Part shown: positions 34,500 to 46,150 of the stretch, piece after piece
Layout: every line of letters begins with the position of its first letter
Position numbering within the stretch: the first letter of the stretch is position 1
Assembly: GCA_002794775.1 (NCBI GenBank)
Contig: NBAY01000027.1
Span: 310,001 to 374,000, forward strand
DNA: 64,000 nt
Reading direction: 5' to 3'
Source: Porodaedalea pini
Taxonomy: Eukaryota; Basidiomycota; Agaricomycetes; Hymenochaetales; Hymenochaetaceae
Made by a program: the position numbers and the translations under genes
Notes under the pieces: model-generated
Told to the model about the DNA's origin: nothing
What the model saw: only the letters and a program-made list of their open reading frames with translations
Database searches by the model: none

Positions 34500-35001
34500 T
34501 GTTAGGCGGGAGTTCGAGAGACGACTCGGACTGGGCAGGCCTCGGCTGACTGTCGTCTGGGTCGTGCTATACTCGAGCGGGGACTCGGGACACGCTGTAC
34601 TCAGGCTAGGTCGTCGCGGAGGTAAGAGGATTAATACAATATACACTACTACAGGAGGGGACGCGGTCTCTCCTAGGTCGTCGCGGAGGTAAGAGGATTA
34701 ATACAATATACACTACTACAGGAGGGGACGCGGTCTCACCTAGGTCGTCGCGGAGGTAAGAGGAAAAGCAGAACAAGTGTTCATGCGAGTTCCTCAAACC
34801 TTTTATTCGCGCCGATTGTGAGACCAGATTATCTAAGTACTGTATAGTTTATGTAATTAGGAATGGAATGAATGAAAGTCGCGTGAAAGGAGTGTGGGAA
34901 ATGATTGGAAAGATGATTAATTATAATGAAAAAGGGGCGGTTAAAAGGAAAGAAATGGTAAAGGGAAAATAAAGGAAAAGGCGAAGGTTCGAGTTCTAAC
35001 A
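34500..35001 (-). repeat. Gypsy 5' LTR with promoter
   Basis: Bounded TGTTAG...CTAACA. On the sense (minus) strand an AATAAAAGG box (near 34806-34798) lies about 25-35 bases upstream of GTTCTGCTTTT at 34774, the inferred transcript 5' end. Downstream are two full copies of a ~67-bp tandem unit and a partial one. Confidence 0.93.
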
Positions 35002-35006
35002 CTTCA
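35002..35006 (+). repeat. Gypsy target-site duplication, right copy (CTTCA)
   Basis: Direct repeat of 28574-28578, immediately outside the right LTR. Confidence 0.9.
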
Positions 35007-36300
35007 TTCATTCCCTGTCTCAATGTTTTCTCTTGTCTTACTTCACTCATTCCCAAAAAACCCCAGCACATAATCAATACCTCATCTCGTCCCTTCTTCC
35101 TCGTGTTGTCATCCCCAAGATGGTTTCATTTCCTACCTTTACACATGCTCATTCCCAGCTTATGCTGGTCCCTATCCCATCTATAGCACAACGCCCCCTT
35201 GCCATTTGCAATTTCAATTCATTCTTTCTACACCCTCCTCCTTATCAATATTTCATTTTCACAGATGGCTCCATCATTCCCAACGCAGATGGTTCCCTCA
35301 ACGGCGGCCATGGTTTCGTCATCATGCACGATCACTGTGAACTAGCTGTCTTTTCTTCAGCAGTGCACTCTTGCTCAAACATTTTGTTTGAGAAGCAGGA
35401 AGCGCTCATCGCAGCCATGCAATGTATCTCATCTCTTCTCGCTAAATGCTTCATGCCAGTTCATATTCACATTGTCACAGACTCACTTAATTGCACCCAA
35501 CTCATATTTTCGAATGACACGCGTCATGCTGAATTCATCATTACCTTCCACTGTTTATGCAGTATCTTCCTCACTCTCCACCACTTGTCATCGCATATCA
35601 CAATCCAGTGGCTCCCATCCCATCGTGGAGTATTGGGTAATTCTAAAGCGGACAAACTAGCTAAAGACACTGCCTCTAAACCTCACCATGAACCAATACT
35701 GGAATCGCTCTCTAACCTGAATGTGCAAGTACAGCTCGACCTTCTTCGAGACTGGAAAGCAAACCAAATTAACCTCCGTGGACATCACTCCATCCTCAAG
35801 CTGTCCTCGTTCATCTTACACCCCACATGATCATTCCAACCATTTCTGAAGCTTTCGCTGAAGAAGGAGATACACCGTATAGTTCAATCTCATGCCGCCA
35901 GCCTCATGCTGAACGCGCTCAATCTACATGACCAGAACTTGACCCCTCACTGTCCTGACCCTCTCTGTATTAAGCATGATGTTTGCCACATTCTTAACTG
36001 TTGTTCTTTCTTTTCTCACATTCACCATGGCCTTTTTAAACATCGCCTCTTACTGTTATCCTTTTCGGACTGGTTCTGTCCTAATAATTTTCTCTTGCTA
36101 TTAAAATTTGCGTACTTTTCTTTCTGTCGCCCACCGGACTCAATGCCTCTCTTTTCTGAGTTACCCCCATCCTATCATATCTAGTTATATCCTCTTACAT
36201 GTGATCATGCATCCCTTTTTCACCTTTCTCAATGTCACACCATTTATGCAATATGTCTGGCCAGTCTGTAGTTCCTGTGGTTTGTTTTCCTAGTGGTTGG
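35007..36300 (+). pseudogene. LINE ORF2, RNase H and C-terminal part
   Basis: This continues the LINE frame interrupted at 28578. RNase H: FIFTDGSIIPNADGS (catalytic Asp), FEKQEALIAAMQC (Glu), HIVTDSLNCTQLIF (Asp) and IQWLPSHRGVLGNSKADKLA, so all four acidic/His positions are present. After a stop near 35828 a Cys/His-rich end (CPDPLCIKHDVCHILNCC) is recognisable to about 36130. The 3' end of the element is near 36300, with no clear poly(A). The frame joins the upstream part smoothly after removing the Gypsy element. Confidence 0.8.
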
Positions 36301-36429
36301 TGATCTGTTCAGAGTAGATAGCAGATATTATAAATACATAAGCACGTGATGATCAGCTCAACTGGCCTCAACAACTTTTGAAGACCTTTTTCTACACTGT
36401 TCCTTTGTTACTCATAATTCAGTCTATAT

Positions 36430-39378
36430 GCAGCAATATGGCAGAACTACGTACGTACAAGATGAGGACAGAATTATAGCCTATACTCTCATGGCATCTA
36501 TAATCTGTACTATGAAGGATACGTTTACCCTCTGTCCTTCGACCATATCAACGATGAACACCCTATCTCTTCAAATTGCCCCATCTTCCAACTACCAATA
36601 GAACTGTTTTTGGACATACTCATCCATCTGGGTGCGGCTGACTTAGTGAACCTGGCTTTCGTTGACTGTAATTGTCGGCAGCTCATACGGTCTGCACAAT
36701 TTGCGATTGTGTGTATCTCTCAATCAGTCAACTATCCATCCAACTGATTAACCAAATTATCGATGAAAGTCTTCCACACATCGACGAGAGTGGTAAACTT
36801 AGTCTCAAGATCAGAACACGTGTCAGCCAACTGGTTGTCGCTTTGGATTCAAGGCATGTCGGGAATACACAATATACAGTGACTCAAAAAACTGTTGCAA
36901 TGATAGGTGCATTTTGGTCATTTCACATATATCTCCACAACAATTGTAGCTATACACAAATAAAAATTATTTTTGGAAAGCTGTACATCGTAGCTTTCGA
37001 ATGATATGCATAGTGTTGTGTACCTCAAAACATTAATGAAGTTATGGGTTGGCAAATGTGATCAAACATTGCAACAGTTTTTTGGCTGTTAGAATTGAAG
37101 TACATAATTCATCAATAACTCCTCAAATTCAGATCTTTTTTCTTTGAAACTTTTTGTGGTAGTATTATTGTGAATTATGGTCAATATGTATGAGTTTCAT
37201 GATGATTGGTTGCGAAGAGACTGTACAATGAGCCAAGCCAGTTTCTGGTGATCTGGCCCAGAAAAGCATTTTGGATACTAAATGCACTATAGAAAATCAA
37301 CCACTGACCGGATTCTCTTGAAACCTTCTATGAGCCATATAGAAGTGCACTAATACATGTGATTGGATTATTGAAGTATTGCGGTCAGTATAAAATAAGA
37401 TAATGTTCCTTCAATCAGTTTGCATCAAATTTTGGCTTTAGTCTGGGCCTTTTGAAGATGAATTGAGCATACAGCCATCTGGAGTAACTTAACCAGCTTC
37501 ATGAAATATTACTGTGTAGCAGTTTTATATTACACAGTGTATAGAAAGTTTCAAGAGAATCCGGTCAGTGGTTGATTTTCTATAGTGCATTTAGTATCCA
37601 AAATGGCCTTTTCTGGGCCAGATCACCAGAAACTGGCTTGGCTCATTGTACAGTCTCTTCGCAACCAATCATCATGAAACTCATACATATTGACCATAAT
37701 TCACAATAATACTACCACAAAAAGTTTCAAAGAAAAAAGATCTGAATTTGAGGAGTTATTGATGAATTATGTACTTCAATTCTAACAGCCAAAAAACTGT
37801 TGCAATGTTTGATCACATTTGCCAACCCATAACTTCATTAATGTTTTGAGGTACACAACACTATGCATATCATTCGAAAGCTACGATGTACAGCTTTCCA
37901 AAAATAATTTTTATTTGTGTATAGCTACAATTGTTGCGGAGATATATGCGAAATGACCAAAATGCGCCTATCATTGCAACAGTTTTTTGAGTCACTGTAT
38001 GTAAAACTTCTCGAAAAAATTGTCGAATCTCGTTGCATCGAGCACAAGGCCATCGTGTGCATCCTACTGGCCATGCTTTATGCCGTGGCCTACTCCATCA
38101 AGGGGCTAATGCTGAGTGTCGTACGACTTCTTGGTGACTTTGTCAACTCTCTCCCTGAAATTTCCATGCCTTCAAAGACTTCATCTTGAGGAGTATTGGA
38201 AAAGCTCATCGTAACAGCGGCGACTTGGTAGAGGGCATACGTGATACATCTGCTTGGTGTGGTATGCAGGCTCTGCAGGTAAAGCTTTCTGAAAGACGTG
38301 TTGCGTCTCATTACGTCAGACAAGAGGCAACTATGCGCATCCTCCTGACTATACTTCATGCCGTTGCCCACTCCATCGAAGGGCTAATGTTGAGTGGCGT
38401 ACAACGCTTTGGTGGTAACTTTGTCAACCATCTCCCCGAATTTCCGCGCCTTCGAAGACTTCATCTTCAGGAGTACTGGAAGGGGGAGGATGACGGCAGC
38501 CTCTTCCTACGCGGATTTCTTCCACAGCATGGTGCTGCAGTACATTCACTGCAGACCTTACAGGTTGAACGCATCGATAGTGCCCATCTTGTACAACTCG
38601 GATGTTTGCCCTCGTCGTCGGTGACTACAGCTTGAAGAATCGAGCCGCCAGTTTCACGTTCCTCGCAGCCAACCCCCAAATCGAACTTCCATCATTCACA
38701 TTCCCTATAAAATCTCGCACGCTACGCAATAACCTCCTTCCAATCATCCATGCATCTCGCTTTTCCTCGCTAAGGATATTGCGCCTCGCATTCGCATCAA
38801 CACATGCATCCAGACGTGCGATCGCCGCCATAGGTCTGATCCCTTCACTAGAAATGCTCTGGCTCTCTGCGGGACAACAGTTCGGTTGGCAGTATAATTG
38901 GTTTGTCAACCTTGCTGTACTGAAGGAAGGACTGAAGGGACTGCAGCGACTGCGCGAGCTTGCGTTCAGCAGAGAATCATATCATCGCGAGCATTTCCGA
39001 TTTTCCGAGCTAGAGGAAGAGCGACTGGCTTATTATTCGCTGGCCATCCTTCCTCCTGATGTTCCCGAAGCGAGCGTGCTCACCACCGAGGACGAAGAGT
39101 GCCTTCGTGATTATCCGACTAGGTATGGATTATGGTCGCTTATGCACCGAAGCACGTACATCTGGGAGAAGTGGCATCGCGGAAGGATGCTCGACTTGGC
39201 GGCCGAGTATGCTGTATTATTTCCTCGACTGACATTCTTATGCATGGGCGAGTGCCCCATGGGGATTGTGTGTGAAGGAAGGGGGACGTCGCAAGTACGG
39301 AAAATCGGTAAACTATCGGAAGGGCGAGAGTCATGCTTGAATCTGTTGAATCAGAAATGGGGCAGTCGAACGAGCTAA
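36430..39378 (+). pseudogene. F-box/LRR-type gene interrupted by an inverted-repeat element
   Basis: An F-box motif occurs near 36590-36695 (LPIELFLDILIHLGAADLVN). Coding continues in a shifted frame (possibly via a 38-nt intron) to 36874, where the inverted repeat begins. Removing the repeat and one TA joins RHVGNTQY to VKLLEKIV in frame, so the insertion hit an exon. Beyond it, a segment of about 190 bp is present twice (about 38003-38200 and 38278-38480, e.g. FVNSLPE and FVNHLPE). The first copy is frameshifted by an extra base. A 258-codon frame (38602-39378) with leucine-rich stretches (SSLRILRLAFASTHASRR) completes it. It is non-functional as it stands. F-box proteins are SCF ubiquitin-ligase adaptors. 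Confidence 0.7.
36877..37997. mobile_element. TA-flanked 1.1-kb long inverted-repeat element (Tc1/mariner-like ends)
   Basis: Arms of about 450 bp (36877-37329 and 37543-37997) are reverse complements with very few differences. They enclose a ~213-bp centre. The ends read CAGTGACTCAAAAAACTGTT and are flanked by TA on both sides (36875-36876, 37998-37999), as for Tc1/mariner insertions. There is no transposase ORF. The near-identical arms would form a very stable hairpin. Confidence 0.88.
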
Positions 39379-39893
39379 ATGTGTAGTTAGTCATTTATCA
39401 AGAATGACAGCATATTCCCATGCCTCATGCGTCATATATAGGTCTAGGGCGAAGAACTTTCCAGCAACAGATCGGGGAATAGAATGTGATTCAAGCGGAA
39501 TCTAGTGCACAGGAGGCAAATATTACCATCACTTTTCGAAGAGCTCCTGAATGAAGTCTGAGCTGGCACCGCAAACACCCAGTATCTCGATTCTGCGCCA
39601 TGTTTCATCAATTGCTTGGCCCATAACGCGTTTCTTCACGGGTTGCCGCGCCACCGGAGTTGCAGAGATAATCAAGTTCCGCAGCAGATGCTCCAGAAAA
39701 AAGCCCTCACTGTGAAGAGGGCAGAAGTAAATTCTCCGTGAGACTGGGAAATGCAAAAGAAGCAGTCCCGCAGCAGAATATTCGATTTGAAGCGCCATCC
39801 AGGCGTCCAGACAACAATTTCACGCTCAAATTTATGTCTGTTCGTATTATTTTTTCAATGGTTTAGAAATACAATTACAGACACCTTACTTCC
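39379..39893. other. Intergenic, 3' flank of PLP2
   Basis: One 89-codon minus-strand frame lies here without recognisable motifs. I see no supported gene. Confidence 0.4.
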
Positions 39894-40854
39894 TCATAGA
39901 TCGAAATCGGAATCGGAGTCATCATCTTTGCGGGCTGGGCCCCTCACGTTCTTAGGTGCGCGTCCGTTGGTTTTTGCAGCCGATGATCTCGAGAATGCTC
40001 CGTCATCCGATAATTCATCCTCTTCGTCCTCTTCATCAGTTTTATGAGTGGGCTGAGGCAGGCCAGTAGGGATGACGGCTCCGTAAAGTATAAGAAGGGC
40101 TTCGAGCTCTGCAACCGCGTTAAGATAGAATACCCGGGACGTAGAGCTGCTCGTACCTTCAAGAGTACGGTCTTTGTCAGCGCCCCAGGAAACTTGTTGG
40201 TTCATGATTTCTCCTTTACGATATATGAAGATGGTAGGAAGATGACGGTCTGGGTAGTTGGGTATACATTTGTCTCCAACAATGGAGACGAACTTTGTGC
40301 GTGGATGACGACTTGCAAGTGTCCGTAGATGGTTGAATGCTCGCTCACTAGCCACATGACTGGGAATAATGAGTATCAGCAAGATATATGCAAGAGAGTA
40401 CGTGAAACTTACCCATCCTTGTATAAAAAGCATACGACACCAGTGCCCTTGCCAATCATCTCTTCTCCCTCTTCATCAATCTTGCTTGCTTCGGTGACCT
40501 CCCTCTTGTAGTCATCCTTCCCTATTGGATACACGCGCCCAAATCGCGCCCGATTTTGTTCCCGTTGCATATCTGCAATCCGCTGTCGACGGTACGCCTC
40601 GATTGCACGCGCCTCATCATCGTCCCGCGCGTCTTCTGCTCGCTGGCGCAGCTGATCCGGCTCGAAGCCCTCCAGCAATTCGTCCAGGGTTGGTGATGGC
40701 GGGGGTGATGGTGTGCGTGGTGCTTCCGGTTTGGGCGGTAGGATACCATGCTGTCGGAGCGCATCATTACTGTCATGAGAGTCAACTGTGACTCGCACTA
40801 GAACGAGACGCTTCGCGCTCACAATTCGGTGTCCTCATCAGCATTGATGGCCAT
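39894..40854 (-). CDS. PLP2: Phosducin-like protein 2 (thioredoxin-fold co-chaperone)
   Basis: Four exons (40854-40823, 40769-40413, 40359-40157, 40108-39894) give 268 residues. The short first exon encodes MAINADEDTEF and splices into NDALRQHGILPPKPEAPRTP, the conserved start of this family. A helical segment follows (LLEGFEPDQLRQRAEDARDD, RRQRIADMQREQNRARFG), then the thioredoxin-like domain: DDYKREVTEASKIDEEGEEM, FLYKDGHVASERA, CIPNYPDRHLPTIFIYRKGE and LYGAVIP. The tail is acidic (DEEDEEDELSDDG, DDDSDSDFDL). Yeast Plp2 assists the CCT chaperonin in folding actin and tubulin; that role is inferred from the family. It is divergent from the Dicer gene across 266 bp. Confidence 0.92.
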
Positions 40855-41120
40855 CGTGAAGAGTGAAGTGATTGTATGGATACTTTAAGCTGCTCTGCGT
40901 GCGTTCTTATAAGTTATAGGGTCGGTGACTGCGGTGAAGGGACAAATAGCAAGATCGCAGTAAGCTGCGCAGTGACCGTAGCAGAGTTTGAAGCGCGCGC
41001 CGGTATGCGCCAAACACGGAAAGATCACAGTTAAACTTGCTTTCAACTTCCGTCAACCATCATGCTCTTCTGTGCCGTGAATTCGTAACATCCGGCTTCT
41101 TGCTTCCTCCTGCCATCTTC
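40855..41120. promoter_or_regulatory. Shared divergent promoter region, PLP2 and Dicer
   Basis: The two start codons face away from each other across 266 bp, so both promoters must lie here or overlap the first exons. I could not identify specific factor sites with confidence. Confidence 0.5.
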
Positions 41121-44100
41121 ATGGCTGACGTCGAAGACGCTCTCAAGCATGTCCCTCGCGCATACCAGGAGGAAATTTTTGAGCAAGCACGACATGGCAA
41201 TGTCATCGCGGCGCTTGAGACGGGCAGCGGCAAGACGTTTATCGCGGCGCTTCTCATAAAATGGGTCATGGCTCAGCCTTCCCAGGCCGGGAAAAAGGCA
41301 GTCTTTCTCGTTCCAAAGGTCCCACTTGTTGATCAACAATGCGATTTTCTCGTCGAGCAGACACCGCTTGCTGTATGCGGCTATAAGGGCGCGATGGGCG
41401 TCGATGCCTGGGACAAGAGAAGATGGGCTGTGGAGTTTGCGCAGTCGGATTGTCTTGTGATGACAGGTACTAATATCATCGTCCATGTGTGAAGTCTGCA
41501 TTTTAAGCTGTCGCAGCGCAGATCTTCAAAAACATTCTCGTGCACGGGTATTGGAGTATGGACCGGGTTCGTCGTCCTGTCTGCCCTTAATGTCTTGCTT
41601 TTATACAAAGATAAGCCGCAACTCATTTTAGATCTCTCTACTGGTTTTCGACGAGTGCCATCATGCCCAGAGAAATCATCCATACAATATGATAATGGCA
41701 GACCACTACTGGCTCAGCAGAAATAAACCAAAAGTATTCGGAATGACAGCGTCGCCGATTTGGAATCCGAAGCAGCCGTTGGCTTCAATACAGACTCTGC
41801 AGGGTAATTTGTCTTCAAAAGTTATTGCTGTCCGTGAGCACACCGAGTCGCTTGGGCAACACACGAATAGACCCACTGAAGTAGGTTCAATAGCTAGCCT
41901 GCTTAACTTCATATATACTGATATGTTCAGATAATTCTCAGATTCTCGAGCTCGATCGACGGTCGTTACACTACCTATTATAAACCATCGCTTTGGGACC
42001 AACTTGAATCAGCCGAGCTGTTCAACATTCCGAAACTGAGCGTTAAGACTTTGAAACTTCGTTACGAGGTCACGTTAACTGCGGTCGGACCAGCTGGAGC
42101 AGACTACTTCCTCCTCTCGCATACATCGAACGTAGTGGAAGAACATGTACGGCATGCAATTATTCCTTCCATTGCTGCATCTTCTAGTGCAAATGTTTCC
42201 CATGCAGAAGATGTGTTCTCAGGACCGGCACGTCAAGATGAGGGAAAACACGTTGCCACTAGACTTAAGAAACTGCGCGCGGCTCTGTCTACTTTTCAGA
42301 GACGTCTTGTTGCAGATGTACGCGCCCTACCGTCCGAATGGCTCTCTCCGAAGCTCCAAGCGACCATTGATATTCTGGTTAAACACCGCTCAGACACATT
42401 CCAAGGCATCATATTTGTGGACCAGAGACAAGTCGTGGTAGCACTGTCATGGATCCTTCGCCGTGTGGCTGAGACAAAGGATTGGATTCGCTGCGGAGAG
42501 CTGACAGGGCACGGTGAAAGTTCCAGGGACGGCGAAAGAATCAAAGGCATGGATACTAAGACGCAGCGGGACGTTGTACAGTTGTTTAAGGCAGGCGAGC
42601 TCAATCTATGTAAGGTTTTAGCACCTTTTTCTCTCATAACACGCGCTCATGTCCCTCCAAGTGGTTGCGACCGCTGTTGGAGAAGAAGGCCTTGATTTTC
42701 CCGTAAGTTTGTTCTTCCATTCGGTAATAACGTGCTCGCATGTTAAACACTTCAATTCCTTTGTGGTCTGACCAGGCCTGTGAGCTCGTCATTCGGTATG
42801 ACTCCGTTCAGCATATGGTTGGTTATGTTCAATCTCGTGGGCGTGCACGTCAGCAGAATTCCACATACGTGGTAATGGCTGAGGAGAACGACGCAGAAAA
42901 AATCGCTCGATACAAAGGCTTTCGTCAGGCTGAGCCCGAGTTGAAAACAGTTTACCAGACCATGAACGCACTAGGCTCTTCTCCGCCCGAGTTTAGTAAC
43001 GATGAAGAGCTGGAGGATGGTGAGGATGATCCTCTGGACATCGCCTCCCGGGAAAGTTATACTATACCCTCCACCGGAGCCACATTAACCTATAGCTCAG
43101 CTATTTCACTCCTTAATCATCTGTGCTCTTTAATTCCAAGAGACGCGTATACCCCTTCCTTGAAGCCGAAATATGCTGGAGACTTCAAGGCCACTCTGCG
43201 TCTTCCTCAGGCACTGCCACTATCGAGCGACCAGCTCACATTCGAGGGCCCGCATAAGCGATCAAAGAGAGAGGCGAAACGGGCCGTCGCTTTCATGGCC
43301 GTTCGTGCGCTGCATGTCCTAGGTGTATTTGATGATCATCTCTCGCCAATCAAGTCTCAGAAAGGCGAAAGTATTGAAGACGCAGATGGTCGACCCATCG
43401 CGAAAGTCAGCGCTGTCGCTGTAATGATGGATGTACTTGTTGTGAGTCCATGGAAGGCTGGCCCGCCTTGGTACATGCATGTCATATACATCGAAGACCA
43501 AGTCAGTGCCGGACTGGTTTGTGGAAGTCTTCTTCCAGAAGTTGACCTGGCGGTGCGGAATACACATGTTCAAGTCCGGTCCTGTTCGTCAGCTCTGCCG
43601 TTCGATTTAAACTCGTCTCAACTTGACTTGTTGGACAGGTTTACGAAGATGGGTATTTGGTGGTGTATCACCGGCAGTCCAGTCGACTCTCCTGTCGCTT
43701 GCTTCCTGGTCCCTCTGGGTCCACATAAGGCCATTGACTGGTCAGCGATGGAGAAGGCGGTGGTTGACGAAAGGGGAACATATGATTGGAGCGAGATCAC
43801 GGAGAATGACGAAGGCAAGCTCATGCTTATGAACTCCAGGAAAACAGGTCGACCTCTTCGTCTAAATCGAATTCGGCTCGATTTGTCTTTGGACTCCAAA
43901 CCTTCCGCCGGAGATACTCAAGAAACTTTCGATACTTATGCAGACTACTTTGAGCATAAGTACCCGCTTTACTTCAAATCAGCCAAGCAACTGGCGAAAG
44001 TTATACCACCTGCGGGTCGTATTGTCGAAGTGTCAGCGATGTCGCGCTACCCTTCTTCGTCTTACGACTTCCTCGTTTCTGGCACGCAACGGGGCGATGA

Positions 44101-46005
44101 CGAGTCCCAGCAACCAGTGTCAACCTTCCTTCTCCCGGAATCATATTGCAGACGAGCCGTGCTTAGTGCAGAAACAACGAATGCCTTTCAGGTGTTCGCT
44201 CCTGTCTGTCAGCGTGTGTGCGATGTATTTCGCGCAAAGATAGCTCGAAGATACCTGAAATATCCGGCAATTCCAGACGATTTGATGATAGAAGCCTTTA
44301 CCCTTCCCTGCGCGCAAGCTGGCTTCGATAATCAACGATTGGAGACTATGGGGGACAGTGTTCTCAAACTGTCTGTCGTCGTCTATATATTCAACAGTTT
44401 CCCGAACAAGCATGAGGGTCAATTGGACGCTTTAAAGTCGAACAGCGTCTGCAATCGTCTTCTGTTGGCCCGCGCGAAGGAAGCACAACTCGAGCGATTC
44501 TTGTCTAGCGAGCGACGGGTTATACGGACTTGGCAGTTTGTTCTACTGTCCAGCGCTGATTCGGGTAAATGCGAGGTAGACTCCGAAGAAGTAGCACTCG
44601 TTCGAAGGCTCTTCCCTCGACGGAGTCTTCAGGATTGTATGGAAGCATCACTCGGTGCAGCATACGTAACAGGAGGTATCAATTTGGCACTTCAGACGGG
44701 GACTACGTTAGGTCTCTGCTTTGGCGGATCCACCCCTTGGCCTGAACGATACTCTATATCCGAAAGTGTACCTACGGCAGCCCTTTTCAATAAATTGCAA
44801 GAGGATCTTCAGTATACGTTCCACAACGGAAATCTCTTAATTGAGGCAGTCAAGCATCCGTCTTTTGATTCAAATGAGGGAGGGTCTTGCTACCAGAGGC
44901 TTGAATTTCTGGGCGATGGTGAGCGGTTGTGTCTCTATCCTTATCAAGCTGCCTCTAATCACCGTTCGACGTTAGCCGTCGTTGAGCTTGTCGTAACGAC
45001 ATACCTCTATAACAAGTTCCCTGAAGCTAAATCGGGTCAGTTGACCTGGGCACGTGCTAGAGCCATTTGCAATGCCACACTTGCTGCACTCGCAGTGAAG
45101 CGGCTTTCGTTGCACAAATATCTCCTAGCGAATAATGCGGAGCTCAGCAAGGACGTTGGAAGAGAGGCCATCGCGCTCTCGACCTCTTCGTACCAGGATG
45201 TGGCTATGAATGACTGGAAGTACGACCCGCCGAAAGTCCTCGCCGACATCTTTGAGAGCGTGATCGGTGCAGTGTTTGTGGATAGTGGATTCAATTATAC
45301 GACTGTTGTGCCGGTTGTTGAGAAAGTGATGGAGGACGTCTTGAAGCTTCTTCATCCGGACATACCTCGAGATCCGGTGACGAAACTTCTGGAATGGATC
45401 ACGAAGGCAGGTTGCAATAAGGCGAAGTTCAAGTAAGTCCTCTTTGCATGATATCAACCCCATCCACTCAAAAAAAGGCAATTTATAGGAGAGTTCAGAG
45501 TAATCCGCTCGTAAAGAGAAAGGACAATTATGCTGTCCTGGTGCATGGTCGCGTTGTAGCCGGACCCATCCTCGCTGCGAACAAACCACTTGCGAAGGGA
45601 CTCGTAGCTGAGGCGGCGATGTGCGCATTGAGCGACGAAACGTCCGAGTTTGCGCTTCGCAAGGTCTGCGAGTGCATGCGTGTAGAAGACGAAGAAGAAG
45701 CAAGTGATCTGCCTGAGCGGAATCTACGAGAGAAGGACCTTACCGTTGAGACTACCGAAGGGTTCGCGCTGGCCGGTCGCGTACGTTTAGCAGAGCTCGA
45801 AGAGGAAGATCTGCATCAGAAGCCTGAGCTGCCCGATGAAGAACTGGAGGCTCTGGAACGACAAGAGGTTGAACTGCTTCTTTGTACACCATCATCTCTC
45901 GCAAGTGAAATAAACGGTCAGCCATATCTCTTTAGTCATAACCTTCAGGCTGAGTTGGCTGACGTTCTGCTTAGACATGGACTGCTCCTAAAACCAAGAG
46001 CTTGA
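41121..46005 (+). CDS. Dicer-like ribonuclease III (RNA silencing)
   Basis: Eight exons (41121-41466, 41517-41566, 41632-41880, 41931-42609, 42662-42702, 42776-44918, 44976-45432, 45489-46005) give 1493 residues, all in phase. Helicase: Walker A ETGSGKT, DECHHA box, GMTASP, then NLLVATAVGEEGLDFP and QSRGRARQ. A Dicer-dimerisation region follows (SLIPRDAYTPSLKPKYAG). RNase IIIa: FDNQRLETMGDSVLKLSVV and DCMEASLGAAYV. RNase IIIb: YQRLEFLGDAVVEL (restored by splicing) and LADIFESVIGAVFVDSG. The end has a dsRNA-binding-like region (RVQSNPLVKRKDNYAVLVHG). Catalytic acidic residues are present in both RNase III domains. No clear PAZ domain is seen, as in many fungal Dicers. It converts long dsRNA to siRNA for defence against transposons and viruses. 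Confidence 0.93.
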
Positions 46006-46150
46006 AGACTTCTGTCGCTTATGTCATTGTTATCGGCAGGTTTACAGTCCTGTACAAGTGATGGAATGGTGTCAATCTGGGCAACGCAAACGCATTAATA
46101 TATGTGTTACGACGCAATACAAACAACAGCAAGAAGGCACAAGAGGTGTC

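Larger units (their letters stand above)
28579..35001 (-). mobile_element. Ty3/Gypsy chromodomain retrotransposon (chromovirus), young insertion
   Basis: A 6423-bp element in minus orientation, flanked by 502-bp LTRs and the 5-bp duplication CTTCA. Order in the sense of transcription: LTR, 11-nt self-complementary primer site, leader, Gag with zinc knuckle, protease, reverse transcriptase, RNase H, integrase, chromodomain, polypurine tract, LTR. The LTRs differ at one position by my reading (t/c near 28695 against 34615), so the insertion is recent. Two in-frame stops interrupt the integrase region, and a -1 shift lies between gag and pol. The chromodomain suggests targeting to methylated-histone chromatin, which is known for this clade. 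Confidence 0.95.

Noticed and set aside
34606..34760. Regular repeats that could suggest a CRISPR-like array
   Set aside because: They are two long tandem units within an LTR and are duplicated in both LTRs; the organism is a eukaryote.
39529..39798. 89-codon minus-strand frame downstream of PLP2
   Set aside because: No family resemblance and ordinary length for a chance ORF.
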